A stretch of 64,000 bases of DNA from Roseiarcus sp963730555 (GCA_963730555.1 CAVSSS010000022.1:7453-71452), one strand, 5' to 3'. Positions 46,691-56,130 are shown, counted from the first letter of the stretch. The notes: generated by a model not told the origin, from the sequence alone. Numbers and translations are program-made.

Positions 46691-48175
46691 TCACCGGAAC
46701 GGCGGCTCGTCGAAGCTTCTGAGCTTGCGTGAGTGCAGGGTGTCGTCCTGGCTCTGCAAGAGGCCGATCGCCGCAATGCCGATCTGCAGGTGCTCAGCAA
46801 TGGCTCGCTCGTAAAAAGCGTTGGCCGCGCCCGGCAACTTGATCTCGCCGTGCAGCGGTTTGTCCGAGACGCAGAGCAGCGTCCCATAGGGCACGCGCAT
46901 TCGGAAGCCTTGGGTGGCCACCGTCGCCGACTCCATGTCGACTGCGATAGCGCGCGAAATGTTGATGATGCGGCGCTCCTTCGACCAGCGCAATTCCCAA
47001 TTGCGGTCATCGTCGGTGACGACCGTGCCGGTGCGCAAACGGCGCTTGAGCGCTTCGCCGCGATCGCCTGTGACCTTGGCCACCGCCTCCTGAAGCGCGA
47101 CCTGCACCTCGGCGAGCGCCGGAATCGGCGTCTCTAGCGGCACTGCCTCGTCGAGGATGTTGTCGCGCCTGAGATAGGCGTGCGCCAGCACATAGTCGCC
47201 GATCACCTGCGACTGCCGAAGGCCGGCGCAATGGCCGACCATCAGCCAGCAATGCGGCCGCAAGACCGCGATATGGTCCGTGATAGTCTTCGCGTTCGAG
47301 GGCCCGACGCCGATGTTGACCAGACTGATGCCGCGCCCGTCCGCGCGCATGCAATGATAGGCGGGCATCTGGAACCGATGCCAGGCGACGGCGCTGACCC
47401 GCGCTTCTGCATCTGCGGGCGAGATCGACGCGTCGATGACGATGTTGCCGGGCAGGACGACTTTCTCGACGCCGGTTCCTGTATGGAGCTGCTTCAAGCC
47501 CCATTGCACGAACTGGTCGACATAGCGGTGATAGTTGGTCAAGAGCACCCAGGGCTGCATCGCCCGCCAGTCCGAGCCGGTGTAGTGCACGAGGCGGCGG
47601 AGCGAATAATCGGTGCGGGGCGCGTCGAACAGGGCGAGCGGTCTCTCGGGGCCGAAGTCGAACTCACCGTCAGCGGTCTCGTCGCCAATCGTCGCCAGCG
47701 AAGGCACAGGAAAGAACCGCGCGAGCTCCGCCGCGTCGGCGCCTCCGCCTCGCGTCAGCTCGTCGCCACTTTCGATCACGTAAGGGTAGGGGATCTCCTG
47801 CGCGCCGACGCCGACCTCGATCGTGGCGCCGTATTCCGCGACCAGCGGCTCGAGCTGCTCGAGCAGATAGGCGCGAAATTCCGCCGGTTGCGTGACGGTC
47901 GTCGCGTAGACGCCAGGTTCGCTGAATTTCGCGAATGCGCGCGGGCTGGAGAGAGCTGGGCCGTTCGGCGCATAAATCAGTCGCAGTTCCGGATAGTGGA
48001 ACAAGGCGCGTGTCGCCGACGACGGCGGGTCGCCGTCCTTGAGAAAGCGCTCGACCGCGCCCCGCAAAGCTTCGGTCGCTTCATTGTACAGGCGAATGAG
48101 CCGGTCGACCGCTTCCTCGGGCGACGCCATCCGCTCGAATGGTTCCCTGGCATTGTCGAGCGATTGGACAAGCAC
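46691..48175 (-). CDS. amn: AMP nucleosidase
   Basis: A 494-residue enzyme that cleaves AMP to adenine and ribose 5-phosphate. The N-terminal Amn-specific domain is followed by a purine-nucleoside-phosphorylase-like domain with NIGVGPSNAKTITDHIAVLR, WLMVGHCAGLRQSQVIGDYV and AVDMESATVATQGFRMRVPY, the last containing the substrate-binding Met-Glu. Full length. It converges with the L,D-transpeptidase gene with only 6 bases between stops. Confidence 0.95.
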   Translation of the reverse strand: MLVQSLDNAREPFERMASPEEAVDRLIRLYNEATEALRGAVERFLKDGDPPSSATRALFHYPELRLIYAPNGPALSSPRAFAKFSEPGVYATTVTQPAEFRAYLLEQLEPLVAEYGATIEVGVGAQEIPYPYVIESGDELTRGGGADAAELARFFPVPSLATIGDETADGEFDFGPERPLALFDAPRTDYSLRRLVHYTGSDWRAMQPWVLLTNYHRYVDQFVQWGLKQLHTGTGVEKVVLPGNIVIDASISPADAEARVSAVAWHRFQMPAYHCMRADGRGISLVNIGVGPSNAKTITDHIAVLRPHCWLMVGHCAGLRQSQVIGDYVLAHAYLRRDNILDEAVPLETPIPALAEVQVALQEAVAKVTGDRGEALKRRLRTGTVVTDDDRNWELRWSKERRIINISRAIAVDMESATVATQGFRMRVPYGTLLCVSDKPLHGEIKLPGAANAFYERAIAEHLQIGIAAIGLLQSQDDTLHSRKLRSFDEPPFR

Positions 48176-48196
48176 CGAAAGGGCCTCCTCGAAGGG

Positions 48197-48565
48197 CTAT
48201 AGTAGCGTGGGCTCGGACCTGGCCGCGATGCAGGCGATCTCGACGGTATAGGCCGGCGCTGCGAGCTTGGCTTCGACGGTTGCGCGCGCCGGCGCATGCC
48301 CGGCGGCGACCCACGCGTCCCATACTGCGTTCATTTCGGCGAAGGTCGCTATATCGGCGAGATAAATGGTTGTCGACAGAACTTTGGTCTTGTCCGATCC
48401 GGCTTCCGCAAGCAGGCGGTCGATCGTAGCTAGGATCTCCCTTGTCTGGTCTCTGACGCTCTTGCCTTTCGCCTGATCGGCGACCTGGCCGGCAAGATAG
48501 ATCGTCGAGCCATGGATGACGGCCTGCGACATGCGCGGACCGGCATGCAGTCTGGTTATGGTCAT
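48197..48565 (-). CDS. RidA family protein
   Basis: A 122-residue RidA-like protein (MTITRLHAGPRMSQAVIHG, IYLAGQVADQAKGKSVRDQT, ATIDRLLAEAGSDKTKVLST), ending PAYTVEIACIAA. The pocket Arg is in APARATVEAKL. It is 21 bases before amn in transcription order and 13 bases after a DUF1993 gene, in a same-strand group. It is the second RidA in the window. Confidence 0.9.
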   Translation of the reverse strand: MTITRLHAGPRMSQAVIHGSTIYLAGQVADQAKGKSVRDQTREILATIDRLLAEAGSDKTKVLSTTIYLADIATFAEMNAVWDAWVAAGHAPARATVEAKLAAPAYTVEIACIAARSEPTLL

Positions 48566-48578
48566 GGTTGATGTTCTC

Positions 48579-49103
48579 TCACGCGCGAACAAGGTTCGGG
48601 ACTGCGCCCATAAAATCTCGCTTGCCGATCTCGACGCCGCTTGCGCGCAGGATGTCGTAAGCCGTCGTCAAATGAAAATAGAAGTTGGGTAAGGCGAAAT
48701 GTAAGAGATAGTCGGCGCCCGGAAGCTTCAGTTTGTTGGCCCCAGCGGGAATGACGATCTCGCGGGTCTCCCCGCCCTCCATCGCCTTGGCGTCGATCGA
48801 TTTGAGCATGTCGAGGGTCGCGTGGATACGCGCGCGGAGTTCGGCGACGGTCGTCTCCTTGTCCTCCTTGACCGGCGGGTCCTTGGCGGCCAGCCGGAAC
48901 GATGAGTTCTTGGCGTGGTCGCAGAACGACTGGACCTGGCGGACAAGCGGAAACATGTCGGGGCTCAGCCGCATGGCGAGATAGTTGTTTGGATCGAACT
49001 TGCGCGCCGCCGCGTGCTCCTCCCCCTTGTCGAGAATGGCGAGGAACGCGTTGAGCCCGCGCTCATAGACCGGCACGCTGCTCTGATAGAGCGAAAGAGA
49101 CAT
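48579..49103 (-). CDS. DUF1993 family protein
   Basis: A 174-residue DinB-like helical protein of DUF1993: MSLSLYQSSVPVYERGLNAF, LRLSPDMFPLVRQVQSFCDH, and a His pair in YLLHFALPNFYFHLTTAYDI that could bind metal. The start at 49103 follows GGGAGGAAA. Role unknown; members are often near stress genes. It is part of a same-strand series from DUF3303 to amn. Confidence 0.88.
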   Translation of the reverse strand: MSLSLYQSSVPVYERGLNAFLAILDKGEEHAAARKFDPNNYLAMRLSPDMFPLVRQVQSFCDHAKNSSFRLAAKDPPVKEDKETTVAELRARIHATLDMLKSIDAKAMEGGETREIVIPAGANKLKLPGADYLLHFALPNFYFHLTTAYDILRASGVEIGKRDFMGAVPNLVRA

Positions 49104-49174
49104 CGGTTTTAATTTCCTCCCGAAAAGCCGCCCGTGGCGGGGAGGGCGATGCATGCACGCAAAATGTGACGTTA

Positions 49175-49492
49175 TCAACTTCCCGCGGCCGGTTTCTCAG
49201 GACGGCCCTCCGGCGGCGCGAGATGCGGTTCGACGACCGCCCGCGTCTCCGCGCTGGTGACGACGGGAACGATCTCGAAAGTTACGCCTGAGCCGCGCAA
49301 TTCAAGAATCCAGGCCTGGATGAACCTTAGATCGTCACACCGCATGAGCTGGAAGCAGCGCGAAAAGTCGGCCGCGACCCAGCTGTCGACATATTCGAGC
49401 CCCTCCGGCAACGATCGGCCCCTTTTGCGCAGGCGCTGGTAGACCGGGACCATGTCGTTGTCGCGGAAATGTTCGATGACCATGAACAGCAT
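49175..49492 (-). CDS. DUF3303 family protein
   Basis: A 105-residue protein starting MLFMVIEHFRDNDMVPVYQR, with YVDSWVAADFSRCFQLMRCD, characteristic of DUF3303. The ATG at 49492 has GGAGG five bases upstream, which decides it against the ATG at 49504. Probably a dimeric ferredoxin-like fold. Function unknown. Confidence 0.88.
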   Translation of the reverse strand: MLFMVIEHFRDNDMVPVYQRLRKRGRSLPEGLEYVDSWVAADFSRCFQLMRCDDLRFIQAWILELRGSGVTFEIVPVVTSAETRAVVEPHLAPPEGRPEKPAAGS

Positions 49493-49543
49493 CGCCGCCT
49501 CCACTCAGCCGCCATCGCACCAGTCGCGCGCGAGCAGCCGTGG

Positions 49544-49963
49544 TCAAACTTTCAGCGGCGGCGGCTGTCCTTCGATCTGAGGGAGATTGGGGTCGAAGGA
49601 CGCCCATTTCGGCGCAGACTGAGGCCAAATGATCGCCGTCGGCGCCGCCAGATTGGGGTCGTCAAGCGTTCCCGCGCGAATGAAGGTGACCGTCGGCCGC
49701 TCTTCAGCTTCACTGAAAACCTGCGTGCCGCATTGGGCGCAGAAGCGCCGGTGCATGGTCGCGCCGCTGTCGGCCTGGCAAACGTAGTCGCTCAGCGGGC
49801 CGGAAACGGTGACATCCTCTTTACGAAAAAGCGCGCCGACCGCGCCGGTTCCGCAGCCGAGATATTGGCACACTCGGCACCAGCAATAGCGCGCGCCGAG
49901 CGGCGCTCCCGCCTTGACCTCATAACGCACCGCTCTGCACAGACATCCGCCAGCAATCGCCAA
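49544..49963 (-). CDS. GFA-family (CENP-V/GFA) zinc protein
   Basis: A 139-residue protein related to glutathione-dependent formaldehyde-activating enzyme. Cys7 and Cys9 (GGCLCR), Cys27/Cys29/Cys32 (CWCRVC) and Cys75/Cys78 (CAQC) are the expected zinc ligands. Most such proteins are not true formaldehyde enzymes, so only the fold and metal site are secure. Confidence 0.9.
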   Translation of the reverse strand: MAIAGGCLCRAVRYEVKAGAPLGARYCWCRVCQYLGCGTGAVGALFRKEDVTVSGPLSDYVCQADSGATMHRRFCAQCGTQVFSEAEERPTVTFIRAGTLDDPNLAAPTAIIWPQSAPKWASFDPNLPQIEGQPPPLKV

Positions 49964-50175
49964 GGGTCTATTTCCCTGAAATGAAGTTCCGAAAAGGCAA
50001 TTACGAGAAATTGAAAGCGGGCGCCAGCAAGCTCGTGACCGCGTCGAGGCTTTGCCTCCGCCCCAAGGTTGAGGGTTGCGGACGCGGCCGAGCCGGATTA
50101 GAATACCGGTTCAATCAAGGTTCAGGAGCTCGCTGGCGAGGATGGTGCCGTCCGTCCGCCAGCGGCGTGCGATCC

Positions 50176-50607
50176 ATGGAAACGAAGAGCGCCTCGAATC
50201 CCGATGTCTGCTACGGCGTGCTGGTCCGGAAGCTCGGCTCCGCGGGCGTGCGCCCAACCCGGCAAAGGCTCGATCTCGCGCGCGCGATCTTCGGGGCCGG
50301 CAACCGACACTTCACCGCCGAGATGATCTATCATGAGACGCGGTCGATCCAGTTCGCGCCGACGCTTGGCACCATTTACAACACGCTCAACGAGTTTTCG
50401 CGCTGCGGCCTGCTGCGGGAGATCGCGATTTACGACGCCAAGCTCTGGTACGACACCAAGACCGGCCCGCACTACCACTTCTATCGCGAGGACACCGAAG
50501 AGCTGTCCGATATCCCCGAGGACCTGTTGCCTGAGTTCGAGATTCCCCCTCCCGACGGTATGAGCATTGCGGCGATCGACGTGATCGTGAGGCTCAAGAA
50601 GCTCTGA
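50176..50607 (+). CDS. irr: Iron response regulator, Fur superfamily
   Basis: A 143-residue Fur-type repressor. The N-terminal winged helix has VRPTRQRLDLARAIF and recognition helix GTIYNTLNEF (65-74). In place of a full Fur zinc cluster the dimer domain has GPHYHFYRE with His99 and His101, the Irr signature implicated in haem binding. Irr controls haem and iron metabolism in Rhizobiales. The N-terminal Cys-Pro haem motif of Bradyrhizobium Irr is absent. A luciferase-like gene follows 28 bases later. Confidence 0.88.
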   Translation: METKSASNPDVCYGVLVRKLGSAGVRPTRQRLDLARAIFGAGNRHFTAEMIYHETRSIQFAPTLGTIYNTLNEFSRCGLLREIAIYDAKLWYDTKTGPHYHFYREDTEELSDIPEDLLPEFEIPPPDGMSIAAIDVIVRLKKL

Positions 50608-50635
50608 CGATCCGGCGCCCGGCCTCAGGCGCCTT

Positions 50636-51631
50636 ATGACGCCTCTTTCCATTCTCGAACTGGTTCGCGTCACGCAAGCGACCGACGCGCGCGGCGCGCT
50701 CAACAACGCCCGCGATCTTGCCGGTCACGCCGAGAGATGGGGCTATCGGCGCATCTGGGTGGCTGAGCATCACAACATGGCCGGAATCGCCAGCGCCGCG
50801 ACATCGATCGTGCTTGCTCATCTCGCGGAAGGGACGAAAACCATCCGGATCGGGGCGGGAGGCATCATGCTTCCGAACCATGCGCCCTACGTTATCGCAG
50901 AACAATTCGGAACGCTGGCGCGACTTTTTCCGGGGCGCGTCGACCTCGGGCTCGGGCGCGCTCCCGGCACCGATCAGCTTACGCTGCGCGCGTTGCGGCG
51001 CCCGCCGGAAGCCGCCGACACCTTCCCTCAGGACGTTCTGGAGCTGCAAGCGTTCCTTGCGCCGGCGGCCGCTGGCCAGCGCATCCAGGCGGTGCCGGCG
51101 GCTGGCACGGAAGTGCCGCTCTATATCCTCGGATCGAGCCATTTCGGCGCGATGCTGGCCGCCGAATTGGGGTTGCCTTATGCGTTCGCGTCGCATTTTG
51201 CTCCCGACCATCTGATCACGGCGCTGGAGATTTACCGCAGCCGGTTCAAGCCTTCCGAGCAACTCGACCGGCCCTATTCGATCGTCGGCGTCAACATCAT
51301 CGCGGCCGAAAGCGATGAGAAGGCGCGACGGCTCGCCACGACTCAGCAGATGTCGTTCACCAACATCTTTCGTGGCGCGCGCGGTTTGACTCAGCCACCA
51401 ATCGACGACATCGAAACCTATTGGACGCCGATGGAGAAGGCGCAGGCGATGCGAATGCTGGCCCGCTCGATCATTGGCTCGCCCGACACCGTCCGCGAAG
51501 GCATGGCCGCGCTGGTTGAGGAAACCAGAGCCGACGAACTCATCGTCGTTTCCGACGTCTACGAGCATTCCGAGCGACTGCGCTCAATCGAGCTGATCGC
51601 CAAGGCTGGCGACCTTCCTCGAACTGATTAG
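50636..51631 (+). CDS. LLM-class flavin-dependent oxidoreductase
   Basis: A 331-residue bacterial-luciferase-like barrel protein of the single-domain MsnO8 type. It shows RIWVAEHHNMAGIASAATSI, IRIGAGGIMLPNHAPYVIAE, FPGRVDLGLGRAPGTDQ and VPLYILGSSHFGAMLAAELG. It likely uses FMNH2; substrate unknown. It follows irr on the same strand and may share its transcript. Confidence 0.92.
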   Translation: MTPLSILELVRVTQATDARGALNNARDLAGHAERWGYRRIWVAEHHNMAGIASAATSIVLAHLAEGTKTIRIGAGGIMLPNHAPYVIAEQFGTLARLFPGRVDLGLGRAPGTDQLTLRALRRPPEAADTFPQDVLELQAFLAPAAAGQRIQAVPAAGTEVPLYILGSSHFGAMLAAELGLPYAFASHFAPDHLITALEIYRSRFKPSEQLDRPYSIVGVNIIAAESDEKARRLATTQQMSFTNIFRGARGLTQPPIDDIETYWTPMEKAQAMRMLARSIIGSPDTVREGMAALVEETRADELIVVSDVYEHSERLRSIELIAKAGDLPRTD

Positions 51632-52032
51632 CGCGAGTTGCGGTTGGATTGAGGCGGCCGAAAGGGAACGGGTGGGACCATAAACAGTTTGCAGAAAATC
51701 AGAAACCATGGTAAACTCGCCAAATGGACAATCCTGCACTTCCGCCCAGCCTCGACCGCGGGCTCCAGTTCCGGCGCCTTCAACACCGGGGAAAAGCGCG
51801 AGGAAAAATTTTTTCCGCTAAAATCCGCGTAACCCGTTGATAAGTCTCGATTCGGACGAGAGAATCCAAGGAAATCCAAGAAATTCCAACGCCCATAAAT
51901 GGGGCTTTTGCTGCGAAACGCCGAGGGGCCCAAGAAAACCCAAGCGGATCGACCGGACGAAGTCGCGGGTCCGCCGCCGCGAAAGTAGCCGGACCTACTC
52001 CAAACGCGAGGGCTCCTAGGTCTTGCGACCCC
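51632..52032. other. Gene-free gap
   Basis: 400 bases between the luciferase-like gene and the CitE-like lyase stop. Open frames here read as false peptides (for example FLGFSRPNRDLS) of a kind I associate with intergenic repeats in Bradyrhizobium relatives. It contains the second copy of the dispersed repeat described at 40087. Confidence 0.45.
51803..51897. repeat. Dispersed repeat, copy 2
   Basis: Same orientation as the copy at 40087-40182. It contains a poly-A/T block, then aacccgttgataagtctcga, then three near-tandem units aatccaagg, aaatccaag, aaattccaa. The tandem tail is better preserved here than in copy 1. Confidence 0.5.
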
Positions 52033-52923
52033 TCACTCGGCGGCCATGCTCCGCTCCGCGATGGCGTCGGCAATCGCGAGCGTCCGACGCGCCATGTCGG
52101 CGTGCAACAGCTCCACCATGCGGCCATCGAGCTGGATCACGCCTTTGCCGGCGTTCTCCGGCAGCGCAAATGCCGCTATGATGGCGGCGGCGCTTTCGAC
52201 CTCCGCGGAAGTGGGCGCGAAGACCTCGTTGCAGATGTCGATCTGGGTGGGATGGATCAGAGTTTTGCCGTCGAAACCCATGTCGCGCCCCTGAACGCAT
52301 TCTGCGCGCAAGCCTTCGAGATCCTTCATATCGTTGAAGACGCCATCGATGACGTCGACGCCGTGCGCGCGCGCCGCGATGACACAGCGCGCGAGCCATA
52401 CGATCATAGCGCTCCGCCCGGGCGTCAGCCGCGCCCGCGTCTCCTTGGCGAGATCGTTGAGACCCATGACCAGCGCCGCTAGGCGCGAGGCCGGGTCGGC
52501 AGCGACGGCGGCGATTGAGCCGGCGTTCAAAATGGCGCTGGGCGTCTCCATCATTGCCCAGATGCGGGTCGGGTCGGGGGCGCCGGCTTCGCGCAGAATT
52601 CGGGCCGCGGCCATGATTGCGCCTGGGCCATCGACCTTTGGCAAGAGAATGGCGTCCGGCCCGGCGCCGCAGGCGGTCACGAGATCCTCCTCTCCCCACG
52701 GCGTGTGTGGTCCGTTCACTCGAATGACGACTTCACGCCCGCCGAAGGCGCCGGCTCGCACCGCTTCGGCGGCTTGTTCGCGGGCGAAGATCTTCTGGTC
52801 GGGCGCGACCGAGTCCTCGAGATCGAGGATCAGCGTGTCAGCGGGCAGCGTCCTGGCTTTCGCCAAAGCCTTGGCGTTGGAGCCGGGCATATAGAGTACG
52901 CTTCGACGCGGGCGAGCAACCAT
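52033..52923 (-). CDS. HpcH/HpaI aldolase/citrate-lyase-beta-like (CitE family) protein
   Basis: A 296-residue TIM barrel of the CoA-ester lyase group (CitE, malyl-CoA lyase-like). It has RSVLYMPGSNAKALAKA, the metal-binding DTLILDLEDSVAPDQK, MMETPSAILN with the second metal-binding Glu, and HPTQIDICNEVF. The start at 52923 has GGAAGG 8 bases upstream. Substrate could be a malyl-, citramalyl- or methylmalyl-CoA. No serine-cycle genes are nearby. Confidence 0.88.
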   Translation of the reverse strand: MVARPRRSVLYMPGSNAKALAKARTLPADTLILDLEDSVAPDQKIFAREQAAEAVRAGAFGGREVVIRVNGPHTPWGEEDLVTACGAGPDAILLPKVDGPGAIMAAARILREAGAPDPTRIWAMMETPSAILNAGSIAAVAADPASRLAALVMGLNDLAKETRARLTPGRSAMIVWLARCVIAARAHGVDVIDGVFNDMKDLEGLRAECVQGRDMGFDGKTLIHPTQIDICNEVFAPTSAEVESAAAIIAAFALPENAGKGVIQLDGRMVELLHADMARRTLAIADAIAERSMAAE

Positions 52924-53150
52924 GAACACCTTCCGACTTTGGCGTCTAGATCTAGCGGCGAGTTTGCTGCGGCGCCAGAGGATTATTCGCCAAAGCAGCA
53001 TTGTGTTGCCGCCGGGGCATTGACCTGTGACGCGAACGTGAAGCCACTAGCGCAAAAATGAAGGGAATTTGGCGGGAGCATCGACCTCGGCGCCGATTTC
53101 GTGCTCTTAGTGGGAGCGAACGAGCCAATAGGACAATTCAGGGTGAGGAA

Positions 53151-54488
53151 ATGGCGATATCGAAGGCGATGACGGCGACGCCGCGGGTCAAATCGATTCA
53201 GCGGATTGCGCTCGCGATGCTGGTCGTGGCCGGCGCGATCAACTATGTGGACCGCGCCACCCTGGCGGTCGCCAATCTGCTCATTCGCGACGATCTGCAT
53301 TTGTCGATCGCGGATATGGGCTACCTCTTGTCCGCGTTCCTCTGGGCTTACGCGTTTTCGCAATTGCCGACAGGCGCAATGGTCGACAAGCTCTGGCCGC
53401 GCCGGCTGTTGACTTTCGGCCTCGCTCTTTGGTCGTTCGCCCAGTTCCTCGGCGGCATTGTCCAGAGCTTTGGCCAGTTCTTCGCCGCTCGCCTGCTGTT
53501 GGGCGTCGGCGAGGCGCCGCAATTCCCGACCGGGGCTCGCGTGGTCCGGGACTGGTTCCATCCGCGCGACCGAGGCCTTGCGACCGGAATCTTCAATTGC
53601 GCCTCGTCGCTGGGCACCGCGATCGCCGTGCCGCTCCTCACCTTCCTGATGCTCAGCTTCGGCTGGCGGGTCATGTTCATGATCATGGGAATCGCCGGTC
53701 TCGCGATGGCGGCGGTCTGGTACGCCTTCTACCGGAATCCGAGCGACGTCGACCTGACCGCGGAAGAGAACGCCTATCGCACGCAAGGTGATCCGCCTGG
53801 CCAGCGGACTGTCGTGACACTTAGGGAATGGAAGCAATTGTTCCGCTTCCGCACCACCTGGGGCATGATCCTGGGCTATTTCGGCTGCATCTATCTGACG
53901 TGGATCTACACCGCCTGGCTGCCCGGCTATCTGGAGCTCGAGCGGCACATGAGCGTCAAGTTCACCGGCTTTGCAGCCGCCATCCCCTTCGTCTGGGGGG
54001 TCGTAGGCGGCCTGCTCGGCGGCTATCTCGCGGACATTCTCGTGCGCCGCGGAGTGTCCCCGGTGAACAGCCGAAGGTATCCGGCAACGATCGCCTTGTG
54101 CGGCACCGCAGTCTGCACCGTCGCCGCCGCCTTCGTCGCCAGCAACGCGCTGGCGATCGCGTTCATTTCGGCCTCGCTCTTTCTCCTCTACGTCACCAGC
54201 ACCTGCGCCTGGGCGCTAAGCTCGGTCGCCGCGCCGACAAACTGCACCGCGTCGATCGGGGCGATGCAGAACTTCGGCGGCTATCTCGGCGGGGCGCTTG
54301 CGCCCACGGTCACTGGGCTCATCGTGCAGCACACCGGCTCGTTCATTCCGGCGATGGTTGTGGGCGCGGTGATCGGGCTCGCTTCGGCGGCGTCGTACTT
54401 CTTCATCGTCGATCAGCCGATCACCGCCGCTGATCTTGACGCCGTCGCGCAACACCGCGCCGCCCCCATGCCCGCGCGTGGAGCCTAA
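53151..54488 (+). CDS. MFS transporter, ACS (anion:cation symporter) type
   Basis: A 445-residue 12-helix carrier. AINYVDRATLAVANLLI in helix 1, GAMVDKLWPRRLLTFGL between helices 2 and 3, and GVGEAPQFPTGARVVRDWF are typical of the ACS family, which takes up organic anions such as hexuronates, glucarate or phthalate. The start at 53151 is after a gtgagga stretch. It is divergent from the CitE-like gene, so joint use in organic-acid catabolism is possible. Confidence 0.9.
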   Translation: MAISKAMTATPRVKSIQRIALAMLVVAGAINYVDRATLAVANLLIRDDLHLSIADMGYLLSAFLWAYAFSQLPTGAMVDKLWPRRLLTFGLALWSFAQFLGGIVQSFGQFFAARLLLGVGEAPQFPTGARVVRDWFHPRDRGLATGIFNCASSLGTAIAVPLLTFLMLSFGWRVMFMIMGIAGLAMAAVWYAFYRNPSDVDLTAEENAYRTQGDPPGQRTVVTLREWKQLFRFRTTWGMILGYFGCIYLTWIYTAWLPGYLELERHMSVKFTGFAAAIPFVWGVVGGLLGGYLADILVRRGVSPVNSRRYPATIALCGTAVCTVAAAFVASNALAIAFISASLFLLYVTSTCAWALSSVAAPTNCTASIGAMQNFGGYLGGALAPTVTGLIVQHTGSFIPAMVVGAVIGLASAASYFFIVDQPITAADLDAVAQHRAAPMPARGA

Positions 54489-54936
54489 ATGCGGCAGCAA
54501 ATTGCCACCTCGTCGCCACTCCAAGAAAAGCGCTCTAGGTCGGCTCACCCATCGACCGCACGTATTTTACGCCGAGGACCGACCAAGATTACAACCACTT
54601 CGTCTCGACTCCGGTCGGTCGGTTGAGCGCAAATAGCGGAGATTCTCACTTCTTGACGCGCGCCCGGCCTCAGGGTCGCAGGTGGGGGCGATCAGTTGGC
54701 CGCCGAGTGCGACGGCCCAGCATTGATCGAAGTCATGCCGAAGCCGGACACCGTCGCACCGTTTGATGGAGTGGATGCCTCCTCCTGATGGCATCGCAAT
54801 GTGCCAAGGTGGCGATGTTTGCGCATCCCACGGTGTCCATGGAAGAAGCGGAGGGTCTAGGCGTTTTTGCAACAGGCCGCGATATGAAAATGGCCTCTTT
54901 CGAGGCCTTTGTATCTAAGTCATTGATTTTAACGGC

Positions 54937-54963
54937 TGGTGGGGGAGGTAGATTTAGAACCTT
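54937..54963 (-). other. tRNA 3'-end-like fragment, possible attachment-site remnant
   Basis: On the minus strand it reads aaggttctaaatctacc followed by tcccccacca. This looks like a T-arm plus acceptor strand ending in CCA, but the T-loop is imperfect (ttctaaa instead of ttcgaat/a). No upstream tRNA body is present. Such 3' fragments are left by tRNA-targeting integrases. Confidence 0.3.
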
Positions 54964-55346
54964 CAAACAATATCAAATGCAAGCCGCAAGGTGCGGGCGA
55001 TATTGCGCCCTTGAGCGGACAAAGGAATCTTTAACAGGCCCCGTACCCGGTTGCATTGCTTACCCCGTCGCGGCTGCCTCAAAAACGTGTGACCTTCAGC
55101 GGTTCTCCCACGCCCGTTGCGAGTCGGCGAATGGGCTGCGTGGTTCCGCGCCCGCTGAGCTAGCCATGGTAGTGCTGTCAGCTAACATTTTGAGGGCGAC
55201 GAACGGGAGCTACCGCACCTCAAAGCTTATTGGGCAACGAGTTCAGATATGGGGCCGTGACGCCGGGATTTTACGCCCATATTCAATCGCTCTTGGCTCT
55301 AAGCTGTCGGCAGTTGTAACCTCGAGGAAAGCTGCCGTTCACAGTG

Positions 55347-55378
55347 TGTTAAGTTGTTAAGTTGTTAAGTGTGTTAAG
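55347..55378. repeat. Short tandem repeat, 8-base unit
   Basis: Three perfect copies of tgttaagt (55347-55370) followed by a partial gtgttaag. It is located in the low-GC gene-poor stretch. A possible slippage locus. Confidence 0.75.
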
Positions 55379-55505
55379 CCTATTTTCGATATGGCCGGCT
55401 ACCGTTTTTCCGCTCTGCATCGGCCGCGCAGGTTAGGAAAGCGCGCGCACAGTACCTTGAAAACAAGGGGGCGAGTCCCCCGCCTGCGTGGGGCCAATTC
55501 CCACC

Positions 55506-56040
55506 GTCAGAGCACCCGCGCCAGGCGCTTGTCGATCATCGGCGCGACCATGAGATCGGCCATGTTGAGGAAGGTCTGGGCGACTTCGTCCTTCACCGCC
55601 TCTTCGGCGAGGTTCGGCCCGTCGAAGCCGCGGATGGGGAAGCGTTCGTCGCCGAGCCGGGCGCGCAATAGGCCGCGCACCGAAGTGACGAACAGCGTTG
55701 GAAGTTATGCTCCGAGCCCCACATGGTGATGGTGACGCCGCCGCCTGGCCCGCGTCTGGCTCTGGTCGAGAAGTCGGGCGGCTTGGTCGGCGGGCGGCCG
55801 GAATAGACGATCGTATAGCTCGGAGAGCCGGCGAAGGCGCGAATCTCACGCTGGCGTGAGGTGACCGAATTGAGCCTAAGCAGCGACGTCTGGTTTTTCA
55901 TCGCGATTTGCACGCGGGTGCGCACCAGGTCGCCGCCTTCGTTGAGGCCTTGCGTGATCGCCTGGGCGATCTTGGTTCGAGCGGCTGCGAACTGCTCCTG
56001 CGGGAAACCTCGGGGAGGACCCGAAAACCAATAGGCCCGC
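55506..56040 (-). pseudogene. Phage minor-tail (gpZ-like) protein remnant
   Basis: Reading on the minus strand across one slip near 55700 gives about 170 residues: FPQEQFAAARTKIAQAITQG, NEGGDLVRTRVQIAMKNQTS, then SVTSRQREIRAFAGSPSYTI, GGGVTITMWGSEHNFQ, RLGDERFPIRGFDGPNLAEE and a helical end. The helical start, the conserved ERFPI..GP block and the length resemble prophage minor tail Z/gp10-like proteins. No other phage structural gene is nearby, so it is an isolated relic. Family call by eye only. Confidence 0.4.
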
Positions 56041-56130
56041 GCCTTGAGCCTTCTGTTAGGAGAGGGCGGGACCTATTGCGGGATAAGCGCGTTAGGCTGC
56101 GGCAGTTTTCGTCCGAGTTGAGGCTCCACC

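Larger units (their letters stand above)
54489..55505. other. Gene-poor accessory stretch of lower GC
   Basis: About 1 kb with no convincing gene. From roughly 54,830 to 55,400 the sequence is noticeably richer in A and T than the rest of the window, a sign of foreign origin. It contains a tRNA-3'-end-like fragment and a short tandem repeat, listed separately. A 190-residue open frame at 54788 has no homology that I recognise. Confidence 0.5.

Noticed and set aside
47180..48202. 340-residue plus-strand open frame
   Set aside because: Antisense to amn; no motifs and biased composition.
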